Below, piece by piece: positions 26,197-35,568 of a stretch of 64,000 nt of DNA. Source of the DNA: Bog-473 sp963779735 (GTDB lineage: Bacteria > Actinomycetota > Acidimicrobiia > Acidimicrobiales > RAAP-2); assembly GCA_963779735.1 (NCBI GenBank), contig CAVZZJ010000003.1:186001-250000 (forward strand). The letters run 5' to 3'. Below the pieces are notes generated by a model that did not search any database, had not been told where the DNA came from, and saw only the letters and a program-made list of their open reading frames with translations. Every line of letters begins with the position of its first letter. Positions within the stretch are counted from its first letter, which is position 1. Position numbers and translations under genes: made by a program.

Positions 26197-26673
26197 ATCG
26201 CAAGTGTGTCACTTGGCGGAGATTGTGGCGGCTCAAATGGCATACTGACCCACCGATCCGGCGTACCGTCACTCGAGGCTGTCCTGTTCGATGAGGGATC
26301 CGAGGACCTATGGGGATCGTTCCCGATCGATGAGGAGCCACGCCCCCTCGTGTTGCTTGGCTCGAGGGTGAGGGCACGTGGATTTCCCGACTCAAAGACG
26401 AAGCTGGCTTTTATCAACGGTGCAATCGAGGCTGAACCTGTGTCTCCTCGTCGTGTTCGAGGCAATGGGAGTGCCTCGTGGAGGCTGAGTCTCACAATCG
26501 ACCGGGCTAGCCACGGAGTGTTGACGTCGCCCACTGAACCGGCAACAGGGGGCGGATCGGGCATACTTTATAGAGGTGATCCGACTCGGTGTGGCCGCAA
26601 CCTCGGACTCAAGGGCGCGTAGGCCGACCGTTCCGAAGTGACAGGTACCATCGGACGCCCGATGATGGGATAG
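26197..26673. other. Long intergenic region
   Basis: Open frames cross this 477-bp stretch on both strands, but none shows domain-like composition or a good start. I see no hairpin, repeat or RNA gene in it. Confidence 0.4.
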
Positions 26674-27564
26674 GTGCCGATGAAGCGCGGACTGCGAAGC
26701 CTGCTTGGACGAGTGCTGGGTGCGTCCCATGCTGAGCTGCCCGGACGGAGTTCGGAACTCGATGAAAGGATCCGCTTGCCGGTGGCAGGGATCTACGTCC
26801 GCTGGGATCTCGAGGGCCCCGCGGCCAACCTGGAGTGGGATCTGAAGGTGCTCGGCGACCCGACAAGCTCGGTCGGGATATACCTTGCCCTGGCTCAGGG
26901 CCGCATCGACGGCTCGACGTTCTACCTCGGCTTGCAGACCGACATCTGGGACCCGGGGCGCGTTCGAGGTGCCGGTAAGGGGCTCATCTTCTCCACTTGG
27001 TGGACCTTTGACGCTGGCGCCGCCCGACTGCCCCCAGGGGGATTCCGGGAACTCGGCACCCACGAGGGTCGTTTCGTCGGGGTGCGTCGGCCCTATCCCT
27101 GGGTCGTCGGGGACTACCGGGTCATGCTTGTCCGTTCCGAGCCTGCGGCCCAGGTGCACGTTCCCGCCGACTGGTTCGACCTCTACATCCAGCCGGCGGC
27201 TCCCCGCGGCACGGGCCTGGGCCGCCCCGAACTGGTCGGCAATCGGACATGGATCGGGGGCCTGGCATTTCCCCGGCGACATGCCTCCATCCCGGCAATG
27301 ATCGAGGAGGCATCCACGGCCTTCATGGAGGTCTACAGCCGAGCCCGACGCTGGGGCGACATACCCCCCTGGGATGTCGATCTCATGGCCTACGGCGACG
27401 GGCAGCCCTGCCCCCGCGGAGCGACCGAGTACCCGGTCTTCCCCTTCGGGAACAACCGCCCGATGCCCAACGCCAACGCTTGTTACGACCCGGCAAGCGG
27501 CCTGGTCAAGCTGCGCTACGGCGGCTCGACGAACCGAGTCGACCCGGCGGGGCGCTGGCCATAG
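26674..27564 (+). CDS. DUF3472-like hypothetical protein
   Basis: The 296-aa protein contains YVRWDLEGPAANLEWDLKVL, FYLGLQTDIWDP, GLIFSTWWTFDAG, ELGTHEGRFVGVRRPYPWVVGDYRVML and WFDLYI. This is the beta-sandwich pattern of DUF3472-type proteins, found with glycan-active enzymes. No signal peptide is seen. It starts with GTG at 26674, with an ATG at 26680 as alternative. A long antisense frame (26392-27648) is a shadow. The function is unknown; carbohydrate binding is a guess. Confidence 0.68.
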   Translation: MPMKRGLRSLLGRVLGASHAELPGRSSELDERIRLPVAGIYVRWDLEGPAANLEWDLKVLGDPTSSVGIYLALAQGRIDGSTFYLGLQTDIWDPGRVRGAGKGLIFSTWWTFDAGAARLPPGGFRELGTHEGRFVGVRRPYPWVVGDYRVMLVRSEPAAQVHVPADWFDLYIQPAAPRGTGLGRPELVGNRTWIGGLAFPRRHASIPAMIEEASTAFMEVYSRARRWGDIPPWDVDLMAYGDGQPCPRGATEYPVFPFGNNRPMPNANACYDPASGLVKLRYGGSTNRVDPAGRWP

Positions 27565-27668
27565 GGATCGCGGTCGTGTTCGTTGAACATATGGGGGCAC
27601 TTTGGAGATCTGCGCGGGATGGATCTGCACGGGCAACGCAGCAAACACCGTTGAGGGATGATGTACCC

Positions 27669-28577
27669 ATGGAAGGCCAAATCCAGCATGTCGCGATTCA
27701 CGGTCACGACATGGCGTTCCGAATGGAAGGTGGCGGACCCGCGCTGTTGCTTCTCCACGGCATGGCCGGTAGCTCTCGGACCTGGCGGGACGTGATCCCC
27801 CGACTGACGGATCGTTTCACCGTGATCGCACCGGACCTCATGGGTCACGGTCTGTCCGAAAAGCCTCTCGGGGACTACTCGCTGGGCGCGTTTGCCAGTG
27901 GGATCCGTGATCTTCTCGAAGTCCTCGATATCGACCACGCATCCGTGGTCGGCCAGTCGTTCGGCGGCGGGGTGGCGATGCAACTCGCCTACCAGCATCC
28001 TGAGGTCTGTGACCGTCTCGTGCTCGTCGACAGTGGTGGTCTCGGGCGAGACGTGAACTGGATGCTCCGATTCATGACGCTGCCGGGGAGCGAGTACTTG
28101 ATGCCCGTGATTTTCCCCAGGTTCGTCCGCGACTGGGGAGACAGCCTGTTCCGCTCGATCAACGACCGCGGTATCCGCCTGAGCCGGATCACCGAGATGT
28201 GGAGCGCCTACGCTTCACTCGCCGAGTCGGAGAACCGGCAGGCGTTCGCCCGCACCATTAGAGCCGTCATCGACCCCGGCGGTCAGACGGTCAGTGCGAT
28301 GGATCGGCTCTACTTGGCTTCCTCAATGCCGACAATGATCGTCTGGGGGGACCGGGACGACATCATCCCAGTGAGCCACGCTCACGCCGCGCACCAAGCC
28401 ATTCCCGGGAGCCGGCTGGTAATCATTGAGGGTGCGGGCCACTTTCCCCAGATCGAGGCGCCGGAACAGTTCGTAAATGCTCTCGCCGACTTCATGGGCT
28501 CGACGGAACCCGCTCGTCTCAACACCGAGGACCGCAGGCGGATGCTCAAAGAGCGATCGGACCCATCCCGACCGTAG
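27669..28577 (+). CDS. Alpha/beta hydrolase, meta-cleavage-hydrolase-like
   Basis: The 302-aa protein has every landmark: LLLLHGMAGSSRTWRDVI, PDLMGHGLSEKP, nucleophile GQSFGG (S97), WGDRDDIIP with the Asp, and EGAGHFPQIEAPEQF with the His. The ATG at 27669 follows GAGGGA. The pattern resembles hydrolases acting on C-C bonds in aromatic or steroid breakdown, but also esterases and haloperoxidase-like enzymes. Its 3' end overlaps the convergent gene by 32 bp. Confidence 0.9.
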   Translation: MEGQIQHVAIHGHDMAFRMEGGGPALLLLHGMAGSSRTWRDVIPRLTDRFTVIAPDLMGHGLSEKPLGDYSLGAFASGIRDLLEVLDIDHASVVGQSFGGGVAMQLAYQHPEVCDRLVLVDSGGLGRDVNWMLRFMTLPGSEYLMPVIFPRFVRDWGDSLFRSINDRGIRLSRITEMWSAYASLAESENRQAFARTIRAVIDPGGQTVSAMDRLYLASSMPTMIVWGDRDDIIPVSHAHAAHQAIPGSRLVIIEGAGHFPQIEAPEQFVNALADFMGSTEPARLNTEDRRRMLKERSDPSRP

Positions 28578-29274
28578 TGTTCGGACGCGCCGTCCGAACC
28601 TGCTGCGCTGGTCGGCCGATGCGCTCCTGCACTCCCAACCGAGTGAACGTATTCACATAGTCGATAACGAGCGATGGGTGAACCATCCATTGGTCCTGAG
28701 GATGAGTACCATACGCACCAATTCTAGAGATAGTGGTCGGAGCCATTTTCCTAAAAGCAGGCTCTGGATCGGGCGTGTCAAGTTCGTAGAAGTGCATGAA
28801 GCGTGGTGATCCCGGTGTTTGGTTCTCGTACGGCGTGATCATTGTGAAGTTCTCGCACGACGCGGCAGCTATGTCCCGGATGTGGATGAAGTCGCCCCAA
28901 TCGCGTAGCGCCTGATCCTGTTCAGGCGTGGCAGGACTGATCAAGACCAGTTCCAGTCCGAGGGTCGGCTGATCCGACAGAGTTCCTTGACCAGGGCGTG
29001 GATAGTGGTTGAAGCAGTACCCATCAATGTCGGGGGGCGTGGCTGCATCACCGCTGGGAGCGACGAATCCGCCATCCGCCTCATAGACTCCGAGGACCGA
29101 GAACTCCGGCATCGTCCTGGGAAGGTCGGTACGAAACGGAACGCAGTTCGACCACCATGTCGCCCGCTGAACCCCGGGCAGAGCTAACACCTGTGGAACT
29201 CTTTCGGCGGCATACCGCTCGGCGGGTCGGTCGGTCATCTCCAAGTAGAGCACCGCAGTGATCCTGTCTTCCAT
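28546..29274 (-). CDS. Hypothetical protein, ferredoxin-like dimeric barrel type
   Basis: The 242-aa protein reads as two related ferredoxin-like halves: AVLYLEMTDRPAERYAAERVPQVLALPGVQRATWW, then LELVLISPATPEQDQALRDWGDF and RFMHFYELDTPDPEPAFRKM. The ribosome site AGGAGG directly abuts the ATG at 29280 but stands six bases before the ATG at 29274, which is therefore chosen. Similar proteins occur beside catabolic oxidoreductases in actinobacteria. The function is unknown. Confidence 0.72.
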   Translation of the reverse strand: MEDRITAVLYLEMTDRPAERYAAERVPQVLALPGVQRATWWSNCVPFRTDLPRTMPEFSVLGVYEADGGFVAPSGDAATPPDIDGYCFNHYPRPGQGTLSDQPTLGLELVLISPATPEQDQALRDWGDFIHIRDIAAASCENFTMITPYENQTPGSPRFMHFYELDTPDPEPAFRKMAPTTISRIGAYGTHPQDQWMVHPSLVIDYVNTFTRLGVQERIGRPAQQVRTARPNTTVGMGPIAL

Positions 29275-29457
29275 CTTCATCCTCCTTCTGATCTACGTGG
29301 TTTCAGCTTTGGATTCAGGGGGTCGAAGCAACGACCTCAGCAAACGCATGAGATGGTGACATTCAGCCTAGGTTCTAAGTGGCCGAGATGTCTCAATGGC
29401 GGAGTTGCTGAGCGATACTGGCGTCGTAGTTACCGTGTCGCAGCCAGGAGTAACCGC

Positions 29458-30060
29458 ATGGTCAACCATGACCGACGAAGCAAGTTGTTGGATTCCTACG
29501 AGAACGCCGCGGTGATCGTGTCGGGAATAGATGCTGCGGACCTCGGCCAGCCGACACCATGCCGCAAGTATGACGTGGCTGGTCTGGTCGACCACATCGT
29601 CGAAGCGGGCCACCGGGCGGCCGCTCTTGGCCGGGGCCAGGCACCCCCACCCGGAGACGATTCCCCCCACGTGGAGCTGTCCGACGCGCCCGGTCAGCTA
29701 CGCCACGCTGCCAAGGACGCGGCGCAGGCATGGGACGACGACTCCAGGTTGTCATCGAAGTTCACCATGCCGTGGGGTGAGGAGTACACGGGGGCCACCC
29801 TGGTCGACATGTACCTAGCAGAGCTGGCCGCCCACGCATGGGATCTGGCCCGGGCCACCGGACAGATCGACGAGTTGGACCCCTCCGTCGCCGTAACGGC
29901 ACTAGAGGGGGCACGGGCCATGATCAAACCCGAATACCGCAACATGGTCGAGCCAGGCTCCCCTTTCGCGGCGGAGGTGCCGCCGCCTCCCGGCGCCGAC
30001 GACTGGGAACGCCTCGCCGCCTTCATGGGACGCGACCCGCGAGCACCGCTGGGCCAGTAG
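29458..30060 (+). CDS. TIGR03086-type DinB/maleylpyruvate-isomerase-fold protein
   Basis: The 200-aa protein shows the mycothiol-dependent DinB fold pattern: SGIDAADLGQPTPCRKYDVAGLVDHIVEAGHRAA, MPWGEEYTGATLVDMYLAELAAHAWDLARATGQ. The conserved His residues (H46, H51 region and H136 region) match the metal site of TIGR03086 proteins. The ATG at 29458 has AGGAG upstream. Members may be thiol-dependent isomerases or metalloproteins. No partner gene is adjacent. Confidence 0.88.
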   Translation: MVNHDRRSKLLDSYENAAVIVSGIDAADLGQPTPCRKYDVAGLVDHIVEAGHRAAALGRGQAPPPGDDSPHVELSDAPGQLRHAAKDAAQAWDDDSRLSSKFTMPWGEEYTGATLVDMYLAELAAHAWDLARATGQIDELDPSVAVTALEGARAMIKPEYRNMVEPGSPFAAEVPPPPGADDWERLAAFMGRDPRAPLGQ

Positions 30061-30433
30061 GGTGAGAAGGGCGGGGGCGTCCCACATCCCTTGGGTGCCT
30101 GAGCCTGGTTGTCTATCCGGAAGGGGCCGGTCAGGAGCTAACGAAGACCATCGCTGGCGACGACTGCCGTGGCGATCCGAACTACCTTCCGGGCGCATCT
30201 TCGCTCTCGGGTTGACCGCCAAGGCATTTCATCGACGGACCATTAGCCCAGCAGGCACGACGGAGACACCCCCTCGGGCCAGCTCCCCCCTTAAGGCCGC
30301 CGGCGTCGATTTTGCGTCCTTGGTAGTCGGGAGGGAGGAACCGGAGCAGGCTGAGCAATCTCAACGGCGATGTCGTAACCTTCCGAAACTGCCTCAATTG
30401 GGGGTGGTCAACCAACTGATCTGAGGTATCGAC
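30061..30433. other. Intergenic region
   Basis: I see no gene, RNA or repeat in this 373-bp stretch. The next gene has a GAGGT element about eight bases before its ATG. Confidence 0.4.
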
Positions 30434-30739
30434 ATGAGTGTCACAGTCATCGCTCACTTCCCTGTTGCCGACGTCGCCAAAGCCATCGAGGGTCTCCAGG
30501 CCAACGCCGCACTCCTCGAAGAGATTACTGAGGACACCAAGGGCGCTGGAATTCTTCATCACCGATTCGTCGCTGGCGCCGCCGAGCTCGTCGTCATCGA
30601 TGAGTGGGAAACCGCAGAGCAGTTCCAAGGATTCTTCGAGGGGAACCCTAAGGTCGAGCGGGTCACTTCTGCGATCGGTGTCACGGGTCCTCCAACAGTC
30701 ACGGTGTACAACTCGTTCGAGGCTGCCGGAGCCATTTAG
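30434..30739 (+). CDS. ABM-like small dimeric-barrel protein
   Basis: The 101-aa protein matches the antibiotic monooxygenase/EthD-like fold: VTVIAHFPVADVAKAIEGLQANAALLEEITEDT, ILHHRFVAGAAELVVIDEWETAEQFQGFF and VTVYNSFE. The His pair (ILHHRF) and Trp (DEWETAEQF) are in usual positions. Small oxygenase or binding roles are both possible. An NTF2-fold gene follows 163 bp downstream in the same direction. Confidence 0.75.
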   Translation: MSVTVIAHFPVADVAKAIEGLQANAALLEEITEDTKGAGILHHRFVAGAAELVVIDEWETAEQFQGFFEGNPKVERVTSAIGVTGPPTVTVYNSFEAAGAI

Positions 30740-30902
30740 AGGGCTGGAGCGTCTGCCACGGTCGCCATGAGGAGCGCCACCGTTGGTCGTTGTGGCTCCA
30801 CCACCGGCGTTCACGGGCAATGTCGACGCCTGGCTCTTCGTCAGTTACCATCGGCCTGCCTAGGGGAGGTCGTCCGAACCTGTCTGCCGGGGGGAGTTCC
30901 AG

Positions 30903-31307
30903 ATGAGCGGTTCGCCAGAGTCCGTTGTGCGAGGGTTTCTTGCGGCCTGGGAGGACTGGCCCAAGATGGACAGGATCCTCGGCTTCTTCGCCAAAGATGC
31001 TGTGTATGTAGACGGCCCGCGTGGAGTGCATCGCGGTATCGATGCGATCAGGTCAGAGTTTGAAGCGCAGCGTGCGTTGGGATGGGGAAACCCGACGATG
31101 GAGGTGAAGTCCCTCGTCGCCAATGGTGGAACCGTCATGATGGAACGAGTTGACAGTTTCACCGTCGGTGGTAAGCCCTTCTCCATGGAAGTCATGGCCG
31201 CAGTCGAAGTCGACGCAGATGGGCGAATCAAGCGGTGGCGTGACTCCTACGATTTTAAGTCGGTCACGGACCAGCTTGCGGCCGCCGGGTTCCGAGCGCC
31301 TGCATAG
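30903..31307 (+). CDS. Limonene-1,2-epoxide hydrolase-like NTF2-fold protein
   Basis: The 134-aa protein resembles the LEH subgroup: VVRGFLAAWEDWPKMDRILGFFAKDAVYVDGPRGVHRGIDAIRSEF, MERVDSFTVGGKPFSMEVMAAVEVDADGRIKRWRDSYD. The Asp/Arg set needed for water activation is plausible (RWRDSYD), so epoxide hydrolysis is possible. The ATG at 30903 follows GGGGGAG. No epoxidase is adjacent. Confidence 0.82.
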   Translation: MSGSPESVVRGFLAAWEDWPKMDRILGFFAKDAVYVDGPRGVHRGIDAIRSEFEAQRALGWGNPTMEVKSLVANGGTVMMERVDSFTVGGKPFSMEVMAAVEVDADGRIKRWRDSYDFKSVTDQLAAAGFRAPA

Positions 31308-31549
31308 GCGGCTACCACCTGTCCCAGTCCGCCGCTCGGGGTGCGGCTTGAATACACCTCGTCCACCTTCGACGTGTCGGCTGGTTCCATCGACATGACC
31401 TCCGTTTAGCGCTCTCACCTTGAGAGTGCAAACAACGCTACAGAGGGCTGCTGCCCACCTTGGCACCTCAGCTTCGTTGCGCCGCCCGTACCATTCAACG
31501 TCCTTGCGGAGGCACCAGCTGGGGCTCCTCGAACTACTCGTCGGGTGTC

Positions 31550-31861
31550 CTATGCGAGTGAGTTGATTACACGGCCCCTGTGCTGTGTCGTGACCTGAGC
31601 CTTGCCGGCCGCCGCCACCACCGCTCCCATATCCGGCCAGTCTTGCGAAAGGGTCCAGTGGTTGGTTACTCCGGCCTCGGACTCGTAGATCTCATCGAGG
31701 ACATAGACAGTGTTGCCCGTCGGCTCAGAACCAGGGCCGAGAGGGTTAGAAAGCTCCGCTCCCTTGGACGCGTCTCCGATCATCCGTGAGACTGCGTCGC
31801 ACTCGCTGACACTAGGACACTGAGCCCCCATGGATAATCGGCGTTGAGTATCCCATTTCAT
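31550..31861 (-). CDS. Hypothetical protein, possibly truncated
   Basis: The 103-aa frame has a conserved-looking second half: GPGSEPTGNTVYVLDEIYESEAGVTNHWTLSQDW, KAQVTTQHRGRVINSLA. The first 30 codons look random, so the true N-terminus may be missing or may start at the inner ATG at 31780. I recall such tails in small dimeric-barrel proteins but cannot name a family. It could be a 5'-truncated relic. Confidence 0.45.
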   Translation of the reverse strand: MKWDTQRRLSMGAQCPSVSECDAVSRMIGDASKGAELSNPLGPGSEPTGNTVYVLDEIYESEAGVTNHWTLSQDWPDMGAVVAAAGKAQVTTQHRGRVINSLA

Positions 31862-32180
31862 TGATACTTCTCTTGCGGATCCACCGCGTGACCGCTGCTC
31901 CTTAATAATTTCAAGAGTGCTGGCAGGTTCGGTCTGACTTGGAGTCCCGTGGCGTCGAACAAATAGCCGTCGTCCACACCGTCAGTATCGCAGCCTCATC
32001 AACTTGGCCGCCGAGAAAGCGGCGCTGGCGTTTGGCGTCTCCGTCATTTCGACATCCCGCCCAGACTCATGGCGGCCGTCATCGGTGCAGGAAAGGATGC
32101 GCCCGGTGGGCGTTAATCGCGATGCGGTCAATCTGCCGCAAGCAGTATGAGGCAATCAGAGCAAACCTCGCTTGATGCGG
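31862..32180. other. Intergenic region
   Basis: Short open frames are present on the plus strand but none is convincing. No hairpin or repeat was noticed. Confidence 0.35.
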
Positions 32181-33740
32181 CTAGACGGTGCGGACGGACT
32201 CCTGGCGGGGCATGGTCTGGGGCATCGGCACCGGGTAGTTCGGTTGGCTGGAGTAATCCTCAACTATGTCGAGATTGACACACCCCTCGGCCATGACATT
32301 GGCCGGGTGGTCCTTGGAGGTCGACGGCAGGATCGGCCAGGACACATCTTTGGAATGCATGTGCAGGGTCGACGTCAGGTCGCCCGCCGTCCTGCGGCGC
32401 CAAGCCGAGAGGTTGGGGGCGCGCACGCCGAAGCGCTCTTCCAGGAATCGAAGCTGGGACGTGTGGTCGAACACCTCCGAGGCGATGTGGCCGCCCCGAC
32501 TGAAAGGCGAGACGACCAGCATGGGCACGCGGAAGCCCATCCCGATAGGGCCCTTAATCCTATTGGCATTCGGCGTGAGCGGGCTTGCCGTGAGGAACTC
32601 ACCGGCCGTTCCCTTCGGAGCTACTGGTGGCGGCACATGGTCGAAAAACCCGTCGTTTTCATCGTACATGAGGAAGAGCACGGTTTTGGACCACACCGCG
32701 GGGTTGGAAACCAGCGTATTGAGTAACTGGCTGGTGAACCACTCCCCCAATGCCGGAGGAGCTGGCGGATGCTCGTCGTAGCCGAGTGGTGGGAGGATCC
32801 AGCTGACGGCCGGAAGCGTGCCCCTGGCTACATCGGTCATGAAATCGCTGGGGTACTGGGGCAAGAATGCTTTTTGGTACAGCGCAGAAGCCGGGTTCTT
32901 GTACTGGCTGAAGAAGGGGAGAATGGCGACTCCCACTAAGAGGCCTTCCTTCTCGAAGAAGGCCGGCGCATAGAGCTTACCTTCGGGGACGTAGACCTTC
33001 CAGCTGACTCCTGCGTCTTCGAGGACTTCGGGCATGGTGTCCCAGTGCGCACTCCAGATCACGTCGACGCTGTCGCTGGAGGTAAGGACTGGTCCACCGG
33101 CCACTCCGGCGGGGTCGATCGTGCCCGACAGCGCCATCAGACGATTGGGGTCTGTGGGTCCCAAGACGGAGCAGTGGTAGTTGTCGCAGATTGTGAAGGA
33201 ATCGGCCAAGGCGTAATAGAACGGCAGATCCGATCTGTCGTAGAATCCCATAGTCAGGACGCCGTACTCGTGCCCTTCATACGCGGCTGAGGTATGGGTG
33301 CGAACGAAGTCGGCGTTGTCACCCCGGCCTCGGCTCAGGTGCTCCGCCGGCCAGCTGTGGCTTAGGTCGTACGTGCACTCTCCGATGCCGGAGTTTGAGT
33401 CGAGATGGAAGGGTAGAAGTTGTTTGGTTGGGCCGCCTGGCCACGCTTGGGCGAAGGCACCGAGGGAGTGGGCTGGGTGGTCGTCGAAACCACGCACACC
33501 GGGGTAACTGCCGAAGTAGTGGTCGAACGATCGGTTCTCCTGCATCAAGAAGATGACATGTTCGATGGCACCCAGATCCGAGCCGGCCGCCTTAACCGAT
33601 GCCGCCGCTCTGATGGTGGCTGCCCCAGCGCTCCCCCCGCCACCCATGGAGGCCAGAAGGCCACCCCCACCGGCTGCCAGCGCGGCGGCGATAAATGTGC
33701 GTCGATCGAGACGGAATGGATCGCGCTGCGGTGTCGTCAT
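32181..33740 (-). CDS. Phospholipase C-like phosphoesterase with Tat signal
   Basis: The 519-aa protein starts with a twin-arginine signal (LDRRTFIAAALAAGGGGLLAS) for folded export. The phosphoesterase domain has the hallmark HVIFLMQENRSFDHYFGSYPGVRGF, then DNYHCSVLGPTDPNRLMALSG, the metal site LFLMYDENDGFFDHVPPP and GFRVPMLVVSPFSRGG. These enzymes cleave phospholipids outside the cell, giving phosphate or diacylglycerol; related acid phosphatases share the fold. No pho box was identified. It stands alone. Confidence 0.92.
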   Translation of the reverse strand: MTTPQRDPFRLDRRTFIAAALAAGGGGLLASMGGGGSAGAATIRAAASVKAAGSDLGAIEHVIFLMQENRSFDHYFGSYPGVRGFDDHPAHSLGAFAQAWPGGPTKQLLPFHLDSNSGIGECTYDLSHSWPAEHLSRGRGDNADFVRTHTSAAYEGHEYGVLTMGFYDRSDLPFYYALADSFTICDNYHCSVLGPTDPNRLMALSGTIDPAGVAGGPVLTSSDSVDVIWSAHWDTMPEVLEDAGVSWKVYVPEGKLYAPAFFEKEGLLVGVAILPFFSQYKNPASALYQKAFLPQYPSDFMTDVARGTLPAVSWILPPLGYDEHPPAPPALGEWFTSQLLNTLVSNPAVWSKTVLFLMYDENDGFFDHVPPPVAPKGTAGEFLTASPLTPNANRIKGPIGMGFRVPMLVVSPFSRGGHIASEVFDHTSQLRFLEERFGVRAPNLSAWRRRTAGDLTSTLHMHSKDVSWPILPSTSKDHPANVMAEGCVNLDIVEDYSSQPNYPVPMPQTMPRQESVRTV

Positions 33741-34448
33741 CAGATGGGCTCGATCAGTTGAGGATCGTTGTTGCGGACATTACCCACTCGTTGACCCACG
33801 GGATAGTGCCCGTGCTGGCCGCCCGGGCTCGTGATCGCCAGACGGCGCTCGTGGTGCTGGTCGAGCAGGCCAGCGACTGCCCCAGGGCGGAACCTGGTCC
33901 TGGCCGTGGGGGACGTCGAATGGCAGGGGATCGGCCTTGGCCACAAGTCACTTGCAAAGGGAGACGGGCCGAGGTGGCGGGTCAAGGGACGACGTTCGGC
34001 CCGGCCGGGCCGCCGAATGTACAATCTGGGTCCCGACCGGCCCAGATGGGGTGTCGGCGACAGCCTCACTCAGATGCAACAACTCGGCTTGTTCGGATAG
34101 CCACCTACGTTCCCGAACAGCCATTCGGTGTTCAGCGCGGAAGCGCGGAAGCGAAGAGCTGCAGGATTCCAGTCGCATGGCTGCGCTCATTACCGGTGTT
34201 CGGGGACAGGTGGGTCAGTTTCGCCATCGCTTCTTTGGTGTCGTTTGGTTGCATGTGACTGAGGGGTCTAGGAGTAGGTCAATGGGGAATGGGATCGGAC
34301 ATCGGAAGGTGACGCCATCGTCGGCGTTGCAGCATTCCTGCTGTTGATTGGCGCCTCCCTCACAGTTACTGCGCTCGTCGTTCGTTACTGATCCCACCGG
34401 GCGAAATGACGCACAATGGATGCCCCACTCGTACTTTTTGGCGATGCC
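33741..34448. other. Long intergenic region with a hydrophobic reading
   Basis: Codons at about 34312-34391 read DAIVGVAAFLLLIGASLTVT then ALVVRY and a stop, like one membrane helix, but with no start codon in frame. Several other short frames are unconvincing. No RNA gene was recognised. Confidence 0.35.
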
Positions 34449-34940
34449 TCAGCCCGGCATGAAGGGGACGGCCAGTGAAGCTGCCAGCTGCTCGGTCAGA
34501 AGCTCAAGGGAGCTGTGCAGCTGGGCGAAGCGTCGCGGCCCCAGGATCTCTGCGATCCGCAGCTGGGCCGCCCCCGCCTCGGCGTAGATTGCCTGCTCAA
34601 GCCGGCGTCCCTTGGAAGTGAGTCGGATCACGCGGGCCCTTCCGTCGGCCGAATCGGGCACGCGCCCGAGGTACCCGTGTCGTTCCAGGTGCCCGAGCAG
34701 GTCGTTGACCGACTGTTTCGTGATCCCCGCCTGGTCCGCAAGCTGGCTTGGACGTAGTCCGTCGAGGCCTGGATAGCGCCAGAGCCCGACATGTGCGGCG
34801 TTCAGATCGTCGTATCCCGCCGCAACGACGCCCGTATACATCTGATCGCGGACCCACTGCCAGACGACGCGCAACATGGCGCCGACGTACCGGGGTAGCT
34901 CGCCGCTGGGGTGTTCCCCAGCAAAAGAATCGCTTGACAT
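34449..34940 (-). CDS. MarR family transcriptional regulator
   Basis: The 163-aa winged-helix protein reads LRPSQLADQAGITKQSVNDLLGHLERHGYLGRVPDSADGRARVIRLTSKG, a clear DNA-binding domain, flanked by dimer helices. It is divergent from the cupin gene at 35025, and the intergenic stretch contains a promoter-plus-palindrome arrangement. Its own start codon overlaps the -35 box of the opposite promoter. It probably represses the cupin/VOC pair and perhaps itself. Confidence 0.92.
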   Translation of the reverse strand: MSSDSFAGEHPSGELPRYVGAMLRVVWQWVRDQMYTGVVAAGYDDLNAAHVGLWRYPGLDGLRPSQLADQAGITKQSVNDLLGHLERHGYLGRVPDSADGRARVIRLTSKGRRLEQAIYAEAGAAQLRIAEILGPRRFAQLHSSLELLTEQLAASLAVPFMPG

Positions 34941-34974
34941 AGTCGTAAGGCTACCATACGATCTAATCGTAAGG
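34934..34974 (+). promoter_or_regulatory. Promoter TTGACA-N17-TACGAT with overlapping palindromic operator
   Basis: TTGACA (34934-34939), a 17-base spacer and TACGAT (34957-34962) form a near-consensus sigma70-type promoter toward the cupin gene. TACGAT-CTA-ATCGTA (34957-34971) is a perfect inverted repeat covering the -10 box. TCGTAAGG is repeated at 34943-34950 and 34967-34974. A bound MarR dimer would block this promoter. Confidence 0.65.
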
Positions 34975-35024
34975 ATGCCTGACTAACTGTTCCAGGGCCA
35001 TGTTTCTACTAGGAGGTTGCCAAA

Positions 35025-35537
35025 ATGACGACAGCCGTTGTTGACTCTCCCGATAGCGAACAAGCGCAGGCGTGGTGGTTCCTCGACACCTTGGTCGTTG
35101 AGCACCGCTGCGCACCCGAAATGGACACCGTCGTGCTCGAGATGACCTTGCCGGTGGGCTCGGCGCCCCCGCTGCACGTCCACGACGACCTTGACGACAC
35201 CTGGTACATCCTCGAGGGCCAGATGGTCGTGCGCTGCGGCGACGAAGAGCTGGTCGTCGGAGCCGGGCACTGGGTCTCCATGCCCCGCGGCGTGCCGCAC
35301 ACGTTCCGAGTGGTCGGTGAGCGCGAGGCGCGGATCCTGCTCGTGCACGACAACGCCAGCTTCCGTGACCTCATCCGCGCCCTCAGCACTCCAGCTACGG
35401 CGCGTGTCGTGCCGAGCCACCCAACGTTTCCACCCATGGACGAACTGGCGCGCATCGCTGCGTCCCATGACCTCAGGCCTATCGGGCCTCCCATGAGCGC
35501 TGAAGACAGCGACACGGCCCTGGCCAACGCGAGCTGA
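35025..35537 (+). CDS. Cupin domain protein
   Basis: The 170-aa single cupin has motif 1 PPLHVHDDLDDTWYILEG and motif 2 GHWVSMPRGVPHTFRVVGE, with His and Glu/Asp ligands in place for a metal. AGGAGG stands eight bases before the ATG. It is the first gene after the operator-controlled promoter, followed by a VOC gene 31 bp on. Cupin plus VOC under MarR control suggests a small-molecule detoxification or dioxygenation unit. Confidence 0.88.
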   Translation: MTTAVVDSPDSEQAQAWWFLDTLVVEHRCAPEMDTVVLEMTLPVGSAPPLHVHDDLDDTWYILEGQMVVRCGDEELVVGAGHWVSMPRGVPHTFRVVGEREARILLVHDNASFRDLIRALSTPATARVVPSHPTFPPMDELARIAASHDLRPIGPPMSAEDSDTALANAS

Positions 35538-35568
35538 TCCGCTGGCGGATATCGAAGGGGGCATCACT

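Noticed and set aside
26392..27648. 418-aa antisense frame
   Set aside because: It lies opposite the DUF3472-like gene, which has the coherent protein pattern.
34312..34391. Hydrophobic reading resembling a one-helix membrane protein
   Set aside because: No start codon precedes it in frame. It is noted in the region entry only.
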